From Heloderma charlesbogerti (taxonomy: Eukaryota; Chordata; Lepidosauria; Squamata; Helodermatidae), in the NCBI GenBank assembly GCA_026122225.1, contig JANEZZ010002677.1, positions 248,001 through 312,000 on the forward strand: a stretch of 64,000 bases of DNA. The letters are read 5' to 3'. The notes beneath the pieces are model-generated. The model was not told where the DNA came from. It made no database searches and saw only the letters and a list, made by a program, of their open reading frames with translations. How positions within the stretch are numbered: position 1 is the first letter of the stretch; every line of letters starts with the position of its first letter. Positions 10,404-20,242 of the stretch are shown here, piece by piece. The position numbers were made by a program, and so were the translations under genes.

Positions 10404-11288
10404 TAGGGATGTATGAAAGTCACTTACCTTTCCACGGATTATGTTGATGGGGGGGGAGGAATTCCATCCCTCCCCCCAGAATCCTCGACAGGGGGGGAGG
10501 CAATCCGTTCCTCCCCCCCGGAATCCTCCACGGCCGGCTGTGCTCCGCGGCAGCTCTGCGGAGCAGCCGGCCAGGCCCAGCCAGGCCAGAGCCGTCCGCA
10601 GCTGGATTTCCGGCCGCGGAGGGCTCTGGGGAAAAAACAAAAACAAAAACTGAGTATGCAAATGGCGGTGGCTACAGCCGCCACCATTTGCGTTCCTTAT
10701 TATTGGCCGTCTTAATCTACGTAAATATTTACGTAGACTATGACGGTGAAAATAAAAGGGAAAGCAAATAGCGCAGCAGGCGCTATTTGCGTCTTTTTGA
10801 TTCACCATTTTAGCCTACATAAATTATACGTAGGCCAAAACGGCGAATCAAAAAGGGACGCAAATAGCGCCCGCTACGCTATTTGCGTTCCCCTTTATTT
10901 TCACCTTCATAGTCTACGTAAATATTTACGTAGACTAAGACGGCCAAAAATAAGGAACGCAAATGGCGGCGGCCGTAGCCGCCGCCATTTGCGTACGCGG
11001 TTTTTGGGTTTTTTTTAACCCAGCCATGATAGGCTACGTAAATCTTTACGTAGCCTATCACGTCGTTTTTTGTTTTTTTTTTTAACAAGACTGCAAATGG
11101 CAGCGGTGGCAGCCGGTTGGAAGACCAGCCGCCGCCGCCACCCGGAAGATCCGCCCCAGGTAAGTCTCGTCCCGGGGGAGATCTGCGGGGGGGGGGGTGG
11201 CAGGCCGTTCCGCCACAGAGTTCGGGGGGCCGAATGCACTGGCATTTGGCCTCACCGAGATCCGTGGCGGAATTCTCTGACATCCCTA
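10404..11288. mobile_element. hAT-type non-autonomous element built of nested palindromes
   Basis: The element starts TAGGGATGT and ends ACATCCCTA. It is flanked by a near-perfect 8-bp target duplication: CTTATGGC (10396-10403) and TTTATGGC (11289-11296). Eight-bp duplications and TAGGG-type ends are hAT hallmarks. There is no transposase. The subterminal parts are very G/C-rich (10440-10625 and 11100-11250), while the middle (10658-11060) is a series of palindromes annotated separately. Open frames on both strands follow from the symmetry and composition. Confidence 0.85.
10658..11060. repeat. Array of eight alternating palindromes, ~50-bp spacing
   Basis: Two palindrome types alternate. 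Type A starts GCAAATNGCG and ends with its complement (10658-10691, 10764-10790, 10860-10886, 10959-10992). Type B is centred on TACGTAAA..TTTACGTA (10716-10737, 10813-10835 decayed, 10911-10936, 11027-11060). The centres of the first seven lie 47-52 bp apart. The spacers are also complementary in mirror order around about 10824 (for example 'ggccgtctta' and 'agacggcc', 'gattcacc' and 'ggcgaatc'), so the first seven form one large palindrome of palindromes. Confidence 0.9.
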
Positions 11289-11296
11289 TTTATGGC

Positions 11297-12550
11297 TTCC
11301 ACAGAGTGAGGGGTATGGCTGCTGTGCTGGCCCTACATAAGAGCACTTTGTGTAAGCCAAAGGGAAAGAGGGCAGGAGAGTTCTCCAGGAGCACACTGTG
11401 AAGGAAAGTGTTCCCACAGCAAGTTCAAGCCACGTTCAGAGGACTTGTTATCCCCATGGCAGAGCTCTTAAACCTTTCCATCCAGACCTATACCAGGAAC
11501 TTCCAATGCCCTTAAACTATCTTCTTAAAAGACCTATTAGCTATCCCTGACCATATGTACAAAATTACAATTCTGATACTACATTTTTCTGTCCTAACAG
11601 GCAGGAGGGAGCAGAGTCCAATTTAGGCCTTGTTCTCATTGAGGCAGTAAACCTGTGTCTGGATTGTACCACTTCAGTCTGCAGGTGGAGCAGGGACGGG
11701 GGGGGGGCCTAAATGGAATGTTCATCCAAAATGCCCTCCACACAGAAAACTAGTTGCCAGAGAGAAGGGTTCTAGCCTACCCACCTGCCTGGCATACTAC
11801 CTATATATGTGAGCCCCCAAGACAGAGAGAACTAGGCTTTAGCCTGTAGAGGCAAGCTAGAGAGGTACTTTATCCCCTAAACGATCCCTTAATATGGGGC
11901 CTGCTAGCACAGGGCACTCTGAGATGAACACAGACCCCTCACTCCCAGGCACCCTGTCTAGCGTTGAGCAGGACATGTCACTGGATGTGGATTTGCTCTA
12001 ACAATGGGGGAGGGGGGAGGCAAGTTTCAGGGATGCTTTAAAAAAATCCAGGATGGAAAAACTAGGTTAGATACCATAAACCTGCCTCTTTGACCATATG
12101 TTCCTGACAAGGAATAAAAAAAGCTCTCGTGTAATCAATCTTATCCTGGAGAAGTCTATTTTTCATGAGACTCTAATTGAACTTTCCCTCTCTCTTTTAA
12201 AAAGCTATTACCGACATTGAAGGCCCACAGACCTGCAAGGAGGGTTTACTTAATTGAGCAATAAAGAAAGACATGGGGCATCTCTACACCAGCGTAAAAT
12301 CCTGCATTTAAAATGGGGCTTTCTGCTTCCGTTTGAAATGCAGGATCACAACGACTCCCTTTTTCATGTGCTTCCTTTTCCTTCACCCCCTTCCCCCTCC
12401 TTCTCCTCATATCTGAGTCTTCTATTATCTTTCATTGATCTTGCTCTTCTTCTTGCCACTTTTACTCTTTTCTCAGAGGAAACTGAAGTGGAACACAACG
12501 GGGTAATTTGATAGCTCATTATCTGTGATCTATTTAAAAATGGAACAAAG
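11297..12550. other. No feature recognised
   Basis: Mixed-composition sequence without a recognised gene or repeat; a pyrimidine-rich patch lies at about 12364-12480. Confidence 0.45.
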
Positions 12551-12558
12551 GGCATTTA

Positions 12559-12580
12559 ACACCGTGAATGATCACGGTGT
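12559..12580. repeat. Small perfect hairpin
   Basis: ACACCGTGA and TCACGGTGT (9-bp arms) separated by 4 bases. No T-run or gene boundary is nearby, so no terminator role is implied. Confidence 0.5.
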
Positions 12581-13778
12581 CACGTAAGAAGCCTGCAAAC
12601 CTCCGTGAAAGAGCAATCTCAATTGCAGGATAAAAGCTCAGGGTAAAGGAGCCCATGCAGACAAAGTTACAAAACCATTATCTCCCTTTACTGCAGTTCA
12701 TAGCAAAGCCTATACCTCACTATTAATAAAAGAGAATAGGTAACTGAACAAAGCAGATCAAATTATGATTAGTATATTGCCATTAGGACAAACCCATGTT
12801 CATTCAAAAGGAAAGCAAGTCATGATCTTATATTTTCTACATCTCTACATTTCCCCCATCAGACACATAATTAGAGGCAAGTAATGCTTTGCTTTAGCTT
12901 TCCCAACAAGCCCACAAACGTTTCTAGTTCACAAATATTTTTACCAGCCACTCTGCCCATACATATAGCCATTTGTGGCTGAAAGGAACCACTACCAACT
13001 TCTAAAAAACCTCCCTGCCTGATCACTTGAAAGTGATTCTTATTCCCTAAGTGATCACGCAAGTGGCCATTTTTAGCTGCCTTGAAGGCACTGTTGTGCC
13101 ATGTGGTGGGATATATCATTTCAAAAGAAAAAGAAAATAGCTAAATAAGTACTTTCCTTTTTGAACTCGAGTAAAAAAATACTTCAGTTTATACGGTAAA
13201 ATACAGGCACAGCCCTATCAACTCTGAATGGTAAATGTGCATTTAAAATGGCCATGTTTGCTTATCATAAATATGGAAGATGTGATCAGGAATGGACTGT
13301 ACCCCAGTCCCCATGTTTACCAGGCCATTTAAATGCCAGGTGTGCCATTAACAATAGATGGCACTGCACATGTACTTTGCCAAGTAAACCCAGGGACTTT
13401 GTGAACCTGAATTCAAAATGCAAGGAATGAACCAGATCTTGGAAGGGAGAGGAGTGTGGAATTCTCCATGCTGTCAAGTTGACAGTATGTTGGGGTTTAC
13501 TTTCGAGACCAATGTCTTTCGAAGAACTAGATAATATGTGAAATGCAGTGTGTGGAGAAGAGGGGATTATCCTTTCCCCCTCCACCAAAGTTCCAACAAA
13601 TTTTGTTTCTAAAGAACGGATCCCATAAAAAATGGATCCAATAACAACTTCTCTGTTATGGCAAATAGCAGCTTTGAGGCGGAATTTTAATTTCACTGCA
13701 GTGGGTGGGAACTGGTTAACCCCCCTCACATATGCCACCCAGTGGCTACTATTTAACACAACACTATAACATGATCTA
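12581..13778. other. No feature recognised
   Basis: About 1.2 kb without a recognised gene or repeat. The 173-codon minus-strand open frame at 13807-13286 has no recognisable domain. Confidence 0.4.
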
Positions 13779-13812
13779 GATACATGAAATGCAGTTTTGC
13801 ATTTCACGTATC
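13779..13812. repeat. Hairpin adjacent to the 13.83-kb element
   Basis: GATACATGAAATGCA (13779-13793) and TGCATTTCACGTATC (13798-13812) are inverted repeats with one mismatch and a 4-nt loop. They end 13 bp before the left terminus of the 1.5-kb element; the 43.8-kb copy lacks this hairpin, so it belongs to the flank. Confidence 0.6.
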
Positions 13813-13825
13813 TTTTTTACCCTTA

Positions 13826-14595
13826 GGCTCTCTTCACACCTGGCATTTCATCCTGCTACAAACCAGTCCTTTTGATTCCAGATCCTTTCCGGGATTTCCA
13901 CTGGCCCTGTATACAGGCATCTCTCATAGTGCGCCCCTCCGCTCTGCACCTTTTCATGGCTGGGCGGAGCTGCATGGAACAATCAGGACAGAAGGGGGCT
14001 GCTGGCCCCATGCCCCCTCCCCTCCCCGGTCATTGGTTCCTGTAACATGATTGATGGCTCCGCCCGTCCCTCTACTCCTCCGCAGCAGGAGGGAAGTCGG
14101 AAGCCCTTCTAGTGACTGGAATAGTGGGCTATGGGAGCTGGTCCCCTCCCCCCCTCCTTCCTCCGACTTTGTGGCGAGGGAGATTCTTCTCGGTGGCTTA
14201 CCCTGAGGTTGCTGGTGCTGCTAGTCCTTCTCTGCTAAATATGTCAGTGTGTGATGGAATTAAATGCGGTACATTGCTTGCACTACTGAGTTCGAAGGGT
14301 ATCCCGATTTCCGGGTTCCCAACTACAGAAGTAAGAAATCCACAAACGGACTTGTATACAGTCAATGCACCACGCAATCTCTAACAGCCCCCCCCGCCCA
14401 CCAGCGACCATTTCACATGGGACACCTTCTTCATTAGACTCAGCTTGCCCCCCCCCCGCACTGTTGTTGCTCTTCCCCCTTATTCTGGCTTCCCAACGAC
14501 CCTGCAAGGTGGGCTAAGAGAACAGATAGTGGCTAGCTAGGTGGGAGGGAGTACAATGGAAAACCACCTCAGCATTACTGCCTTATCTAAAACAT

Positions 14596-14626
<31 letters not shown>

Positions 14627-15354
14627 AACCATTAAAAATGACCATTCCTAGCTCTGCATGTTGAATTTATTCAGGGGAGGAGAAAAGGCACTTTTAATAC
14701 CCATTGAAATCAAGCCTTTCTCCTGCATGGCTGAGAAGAGAGACTCCTCCATCCACCTTGGGAGGAAAAAAGCCCATCAATCTGGTGAGCAAAAGGGAGA
14801 AGGAGCAGTCAGTGAAGTCAATGGGAGGGAGTAAATGCATTACAAGTAAATGCATTGAAGGGGATGGGAGACCTTAAGACTGCTACTCTGAGTAGACTTA
14901 CAATACACTCCTGTGCATGCCTACTCAGAAGCAAGTCACACAGATTTCAATGGCACTTACTCCCAGGAAAGGAAAGTCTTACAGCCAATTTGTTTACTCA
15001 GAAGCAAGCACTGCTGTGTTCAGGTCAAGCACCCATAGTAGAATGGGAGAGAGGTAGACACGGTCACTGGAAGCGGTCAGCAAGCTGCCCCCCCAACGAT
15101 TTGTTGTCATGACAATGTTATTCAACACCGCCCAGCAACACCCCCTAGCACACGCCCAAAGCGGAACAAAACGCTGAAGGGGAAATACACGGTGTGTGTG
15201 TGTGTGTTATTTCAATCGCAAGCACAGAAAATGCTGGGTTTTCTCCGTTCTCAGATAACACGGGAAGAGGGAGGGGAAGTTGTGAGATGCTTTTGCAAAA
15301 AACAGTGATTAAAGAAGAATGATCCTGCTAAAAAACCAAGATGTGAAAAGAGCC
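13826..15354. mobile_element. 1.5-kb non-autonomous DNA element, copy 1
   Basis: Collinear over its whole length with 43807-45345. The left terminus GGCTCTCTTCACACCTGG and the right terminus (reverse complement GGCTCTTTTCACATCTTGG) are inverted repeats, and similarity between the copies ends at these points. The flanks read TTA on the left and ATA on the right, compatible with a decayed 3-bp duplication. No transposase frame exists; the open frames are short and not conserved between copies. This copy alone has an (ac)n tract at 14597-14624 and a (gt)n tract at about 15192-15207. Confidence 0.75.
14597..14624. repeat. (AC)n microsatellite
   Basis: About 14 dinucleotide units inside the 1.5-kb element; absent from the paralogous copy at 43.8-45.3 kb, so it arose after the copies diverged or was lost there. 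Confidence 0.9.
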
Positions 15355-16139
15355 ATAGTCTTTAGGAACTGCCAGTGTCCAAATGTAATTTGGCACTGGG
15401 GACCCATCCAAATGCATGTGTGCTCCTAATGTTGGGAGGGGTGCAATTGTCACCCCTTTTCCCAGTTAAATGTATTAAGAAGTACTTAACCACTCTTGAC
15501 AAAATACCGAGCAGAGATATTCAGATTGTTATTTTGATGTTGCTATACCCCTCGTTAGCTGCTTTAGGTTTCCTTTCAGAAACCCTGAGAAGTGAAAACT
15601 GCTATACTAAGAACCTGGCTACACCTACACAGATCATTGTAAATAATAGGCACATATAAACGAGGCACTAAGTGTTGGAAACTCTGAAGGCTTCCCTGGG
15701 GACATTCAGAGAGCTGGAATGGAGTGTGGAGTTTTGGCTGCCTTTCCCCATTCCAGTGATTATCTGTCCTTATCATATGTCTCTGAGAGCGCCTAATTTC
15801 CCCTGCTCCTCCCACTCTGAATCCCTAGGGACAAATAAAGAAGTAAGAGAAGCGCCGATGAACTTAAAGAGAAAGGAAGCCCACCCTTGTACAATCCCCT
15901 CTAGCTTTGCATTTGTCAGTCTCCAGGCATTTTCAGAATTCCTCACAGTCAAGGGCCTGCCTTTCATGTGGCTACACACAGAAATCTCTGAATTAACCTG
16001 CCTGCTCTTGAAGGTAACTTGAGGAGATTTCTTTGGGTTCTGCCACCTACTAAGGTTAGGTGACCACAGATCATGTCTTCTCTGATAATGGAATGTGTTC
16101 CTTGTACCCACTCTTCATACGTTTTAGGCATCATCAGGT
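15355..16139. other. No feature recognised
   Basis: No gene or named repeat. The antisense pair of open frames at 15672-16111 has no domain signature. Confidence 0.45.
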
Positions 16140-17060
16140 GAAAATGATTTTATTTGTACTGGCCTTTGAATGCAGCAGTCTATCTGTCTATCGATTTTAC
16201 TGCTGTTTAACTTGCCTGCTACTTTTAATGTTTGAATGCTGTTTTAATTGTTGTTTTTCTGTTTCATTACTGTCACCATTTTATTCTTGTTGTTTTATAT
16301 TGACATGTTTTGTTGCATCAATATGTTAGACACCTTGAAATTACATATTCCAAGGCAGGATATTACTAGGGCTGTGCAGGGACCCCCTGACCCACTCCGG
16401 AAGCCAATTCAGAGCTTCTGAATCGGCCCCGACCAACTCGGGCCAATCCGGAGCTGGGCCAGCCTGCTTCAGCCCCCAGATCCGAAACATGATCCAGACA
16501 GCCAAAGCGCCTCCCCTGCACACACACACCGCGCCCAGCTGCACGAGCCCCACACTCCCAGCTGCACAAGTCCCCTGCTCCTCCTTACTTGGACCTGTGT
16601 AGAGCGCCCACAGCTGCTGCCGTCTTGCAGGGAGTCACCATTTTCTTTTAAAATGGCGACTCTTCTTCTTCCAATAAATAAATGTTGCATAGATTATGGC
16701 TGTAAAGGAGCCATCTATGCAATATTACAGGTGTAAATGGGTCATGTAATATTGTGTAGATGGCCCCTCTACAGCTGTAATCTACGCACCATTTACTTAC
16801 CAGAAGAAGAGTTCCTATGGCTACTCCCTCCAAGAAGGTAAAGAGCAGGGGGCTTGCGCAGCTGGGCAGGCAGCTGCCTGGAGTGGCCCGAAGTGCTGTG
16901 GGAATGATCCAACCCACATCAGGGTGCTTCGGGCTGCTCCTAACCCACTCCGGAACCGGGCTGCTTCGGCCCGAATCACCCTGATACGCTTCAGGGTTCA
17001 GGCCGAAGCGATGCACAGCCCTAGATATTACCATATTAAACAAACATGCATGCTTCATGT
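16140..17060 (+). mobile_element. Possible L2-group 3' UTR relic split by a hAT insertion
   Basis: T-rich sequence 'gctgttttaattgttgtttt' leads to 'acaccttgaaatta' and 'aaggcaggatattac', which resembles the '..ccttgaa..gcaggatatga' end of the L2 relic at 26.44-26.48 kb. The hAT element at 16367-17023 would then sit inside this tail. Divergence is high. Confidence 0.35.
16367..17023. mobile_element. hAT-type non-autonomous element with perfect 8-bp TSD
   Basis: The terminal inverted repeats TAGGGCTGTGCA and TGCACAGCCCTA are flanked by identical 8-bp target duplications GATATTAC (16359-16366 and 17024-17031). The middle forms a long hairpin: roughly 16653-16727 pairs with 16746-16822 (for example 'catctatgcaatattac' with 'gtaatattgtgtagatgg'). 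There is no transposase. The ends resemble those at 10404 and 35471. Confidence 0.92.
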
Positions 17061-17795
17061 GATGAGTGTGACAAACAGCAAACCTCTAACTCTATTAATA
17101 GATACAACACTATGATTTGGAAGTTTCTCTGCTGAGCAAAACTCATCAAACTTTTCCTGGGTAACTCTGGTAAGTGTGAATGATAAAGACCATGATCCTG
17201 CCATGTTGCCTTTCCTTAGTTCATTGCATTCCTTCAGCTGAGCTTCATGCATATTTATGCATTTCATTCTTTTGGCTTTCATTACACACTTTACCTACTG
17301 ATTTATCCTCATCAACTAGATTTAGCTTGCATATCTTCCCCTATTTTATATGTTGATTTTAAAATAGCTTTCTTATGCTGATCTTCACATTTATTCATCA
17401 CATTTTATGTTTTGGTGGAATTGTCACTTTGAGGGCATCAAATACCATGTTATTACCATAGGTGTCAAAGATCTGCAATGCACTGTACCAGAGAATGCAG
17501 AGGTCCTTTCCTACTGAACAATCTAAATGAAATACAGGAAACAAAGGCACAGATTGGGCTATTATTTTCCCCTTGATCCAACAATTGTGTGTAGGGAACA
17601 TGAGCACACTTGCCTTCTCTGCCAGTCCAGAGCTCTGGCCTTGCCTCCGCCATCCTTCACAGTCCATGTGAGAACAGCATGTCTAAATATGGCCTACGCG
17701 CTTAAAATCCAGTGCTTGTGGGCCAAAGTTGCATGGCTAGTCCCTCGGAAAAAATATGGCATTTGACTGCACAATTTTGGTCTACACACATGTTG
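17060..17795. other. No feature recognised
   Basis: No recognised gene or repeat before the BovB end. Confidence 0.45.
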
Positions 17796-18214
17796 TTGTT
17801 GTTCAGTTGTTAAGTCGTGTCCAACTCTTCATGACCCCATGGACCATAGCACGCCAGGCCTTCCTGTCCTCCGCTGTCTCCCCTAGTGTGCTCAAGTCCA
17901 TATTCATTGCATCGGTGATGCTATCTAGCTATCTCATCCTCTGCCATCCCCTTCTCCTTTTGCCTTCAATCTTTCCCAGCATCAGGGTCTTTTCCAGAGA
18001 GTTTTCTCTTTGCATTAGGTGGCCAAAATATTTGAGCTTCAGCTTCAGTAACTGTCCTTCCAATGAGCAGTCAGGGTTGATTTCCTTTAGGACTGATTTG
18101 ACCTCCTTGCAGTCCAGGGGACTCATAAGAGTCTTCTCCAGCACCACAGTTCAAAAGCATCGATTCTTTGGCGCTCAGCCTTCCTTATAGTCCAGCTCTC
18201 ACAGCCATACGTTG
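17796..18214 (-). mobile_element. BovB/RTE LINE, 3' fragment
   Basis: Starts with the (tgttg)n end and 'gtcgtgtccaactcttcatg', the reverse complement of the BovB 3' end. The minus-strand frame at 18147-17929 reads SLEGQLLKLKLKYFGHLMQR and then GKIEGKRRRGWQRMR, the conserved BovB C-terminus. Similarity to the copy at 50.72-51.59 kb stops at 'gccatacgtt' (18214), the 5' truncation. About 140 C-terminal residues are represented, with disruptions. Confidence 0.9.
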
Positions 18215-18854
18215 AAGTTGAACTTTCCATCCCTGCATGGATAGCCAGGGATGGTGCAAGTGAAGTTGGTGTACTGGGTGGGTGTGCTTTGTGTTCCCTT
18301 CCATGTGATGGGCCAGATCAGAGGGAAAGTATAATCCAATTCTAGTGAAAACTGAAAGGAAAGGGAAATGTGAAGAAGGAAATGCAGGAAGGAAGGATTC
18401 ACTTGCAGTGGAGAAAATATGGGGGATATTATAGGGCTGGAAAAGCTTTGTGGAACAATGATTTAAGGAGGGAATTTTAAAAGGGGAAGAGTTTGCGTGA
18501 CGAAGAGAATGGTGGAAGTTGTTCCAGGCAAATGTAGCAGCATAGCAGAAGGTATGAAGATGGAGATGGAAAAGGAGACAAGCATTGCCTTTGTTCATCA
18601 CGCTTTTCAAAACCATCCTTCAAAACATTTCTTTCAGTAACGAAGAATCCAAAGTAGCTCCTCCAGGTGATAGCTGTAACCAGGCAGGCACCGTATTGTA
18701 CATGACAATAGAAGGCCAAGCATCTACCAGCAGTTGAACAATGGGAGGAGGAATTACTGGAAATGTTGATCAAAGAAAATTAGCAGAGGGGGTCATAGGG
18801 CCACGCAAGCTACCCAGCCCACTGCCATGCAATGTCACCATACTCCCCTGTCGA
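18215..18854. other. No feature recognised
   Basis: No recognised gene or repeat. Confidence 0.45.
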
Positions 18855-19040
18855 ACATCTGTTTGATGGTCATCCAAAGTTCTCCACATGTACAAGTGTA
18901 TGCAAGCAGAGCTCCTATACATGGGGGGCGGAGATTGGCCAGGGTCCCTTCTCATGTGTAGGAGCTCTATTGCGGAAAACTTTTTTTGATGAACATCAAA
19001 TGGACATTCACCAGAGAAGTATTGTTTCTTCTGCCTTCTG
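18855..19040. mobile_element. Palindromic MITE-like inverted repeat
   Basis: The two halves are reverse complements around about 18944. GAGCTCCTATACATG (near 18920) pairs with CATGTGTAGGAGCTC (near 18954), and 'catccaaagttctcc' with 'ggaaaactttttttgatg'. No coding capacity; the outer ends are not sharply defined. Confidence 0.6.
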
Positions 19041-19065
19041 AGGCAACAGAACATTTCCCCACACT

Positions 19066-19183
19066 AGGTCCCTGATGCTTCTGGATTACAATTGCCATCA
19101 TCCCCATCTCACATGCCCAATTATAAGGGATGATGGGAGTTGTAGCTCAGTAATATCTGCGGACTCAACATTGGGAAAGGCTG
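19066..19183 (+). mobile_element. hAT-type MITE (CAGCCTTCCC family), degraded
   Basis: The right end 'ttgggaaaggctg' and the internal inverted pair 'acaattgccatcatcccc' and 'gggatgatgggagttgt' match the element family at 36131-36265. The left terminus is degraded. Confidence 0.5.
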
Positions 19184-20242
19184 CTTGATTACAAAAGTGT
19201 ACCGGGCCCAGAGAAATTATGTTCAGGTGCTGCTTTTAATGTTAAGGTTAGGATATTTCTGTATGTTCCATGACACTGCAGCAGGTCATTCAACATCTAG
19301 AAAGTTTGCAGACAGGGAGCTGGCTGGGAACAAACAGTTTTTAACCTGTTAGTACATCATATATAAATAGTAACTTCTTATTTCTGTATGAAGACATGTT
19401 TAAAATTAAATTCTAATAATCTTTAACACAATTCGGGAAGCTGAAACTTTCAGTAGTTTCTCTGTAGGTAGCAATAGGAAAGGAGGAAACAGAATTACCC
19501 TCGTTTGTGTTTCTACCTAAATCAAGTATACAGGACTATACTTTCTGACAAAGAAAATCCGGAAAAGGGTTCAAGGAGAAGCTTTCATCTCCTCCAACAA
19601 ATACTCACCTCTCTGTAAGGGAGGCCTATATCATGCTTTGAGAACACGTCAACAGTGGAACATTGGTTAAAATATGCTGTTATTAACTACTGCTCCAAAA
19701 ATGTTTTTGTCTATTGGGTGGCTTGCTTTGTTTAGGGCGATGTTCTTGATGGGAGGTTGTGTTACTGGACTGCTTTGTTGTTATTATTTTTCTCTGTGTG
19801 TAATCCACCTTCCCTGTTAGCAGTGCATCAAACTGTGTGCTGGACTACAGCCAATGTTAGCAATGTCAGTTAAATTTGGGCAGCAACAAATGACACTTCA
19901 GGCCTTGTTTACTGTGTTTCCTCCTTTCTCTCCTCAGGTGTTTTAGAAGTTTCCAAGGGGATCTCACAGTGTGTTCAAATGGACAGAGCATTGGTTTCGG
20001 TTCTATGATCTCGATGTAAATCTGAGCTCAGTCAGGGATTCACTGGGAGAAGTGGACAAAAGGGCTGGACACTCACTGTTTCTTACCCTCACTTCCTACC
20101 TGTAAAGGGAAATTAAAACAGCTTGCCTCTCAGAACTCCTGTAAGAACCATACAGGTGTACAACTACAGTTGCATTAACAGGAGCTGGATACCAAGGCAA
20201 ACTGAGCCCTATTCAGATGTTAATTTCCCTCACACAATTGAA
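19184..20242. other. Mostly unrecognised; possible MIR-like trace at 19975-20150
   Basis: A faint MIR-like order can be read near 19975-20150: 'tggacagagcattggttt', 'cagtcagggattca', 'tacctgtaaag', 'ctcagaactcctgtaag'. Nothing else is identifiable. Confidence 0.3.

Noticed and set aside
10347..11401. Several overlapping open frames and a G/C-rich region resembling a CpG island or first exon
   Set aside because: They fall within a TSD-flanked hAT-type element and arise from its palindromic and G/C-rich composition; no splice or domain evidence.
12275..12660. Possible MITE starting 'ggggcatctctacaccagc'
   Set aside because: The left end resembles the 39.3-kb element, but no matching right end was visible.
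13286..13807. 173-codon minus-strand open frame as a host exon
   Set aside because: No recognisable domain, unbiased composition and no splice context that I can support; possibly chance.
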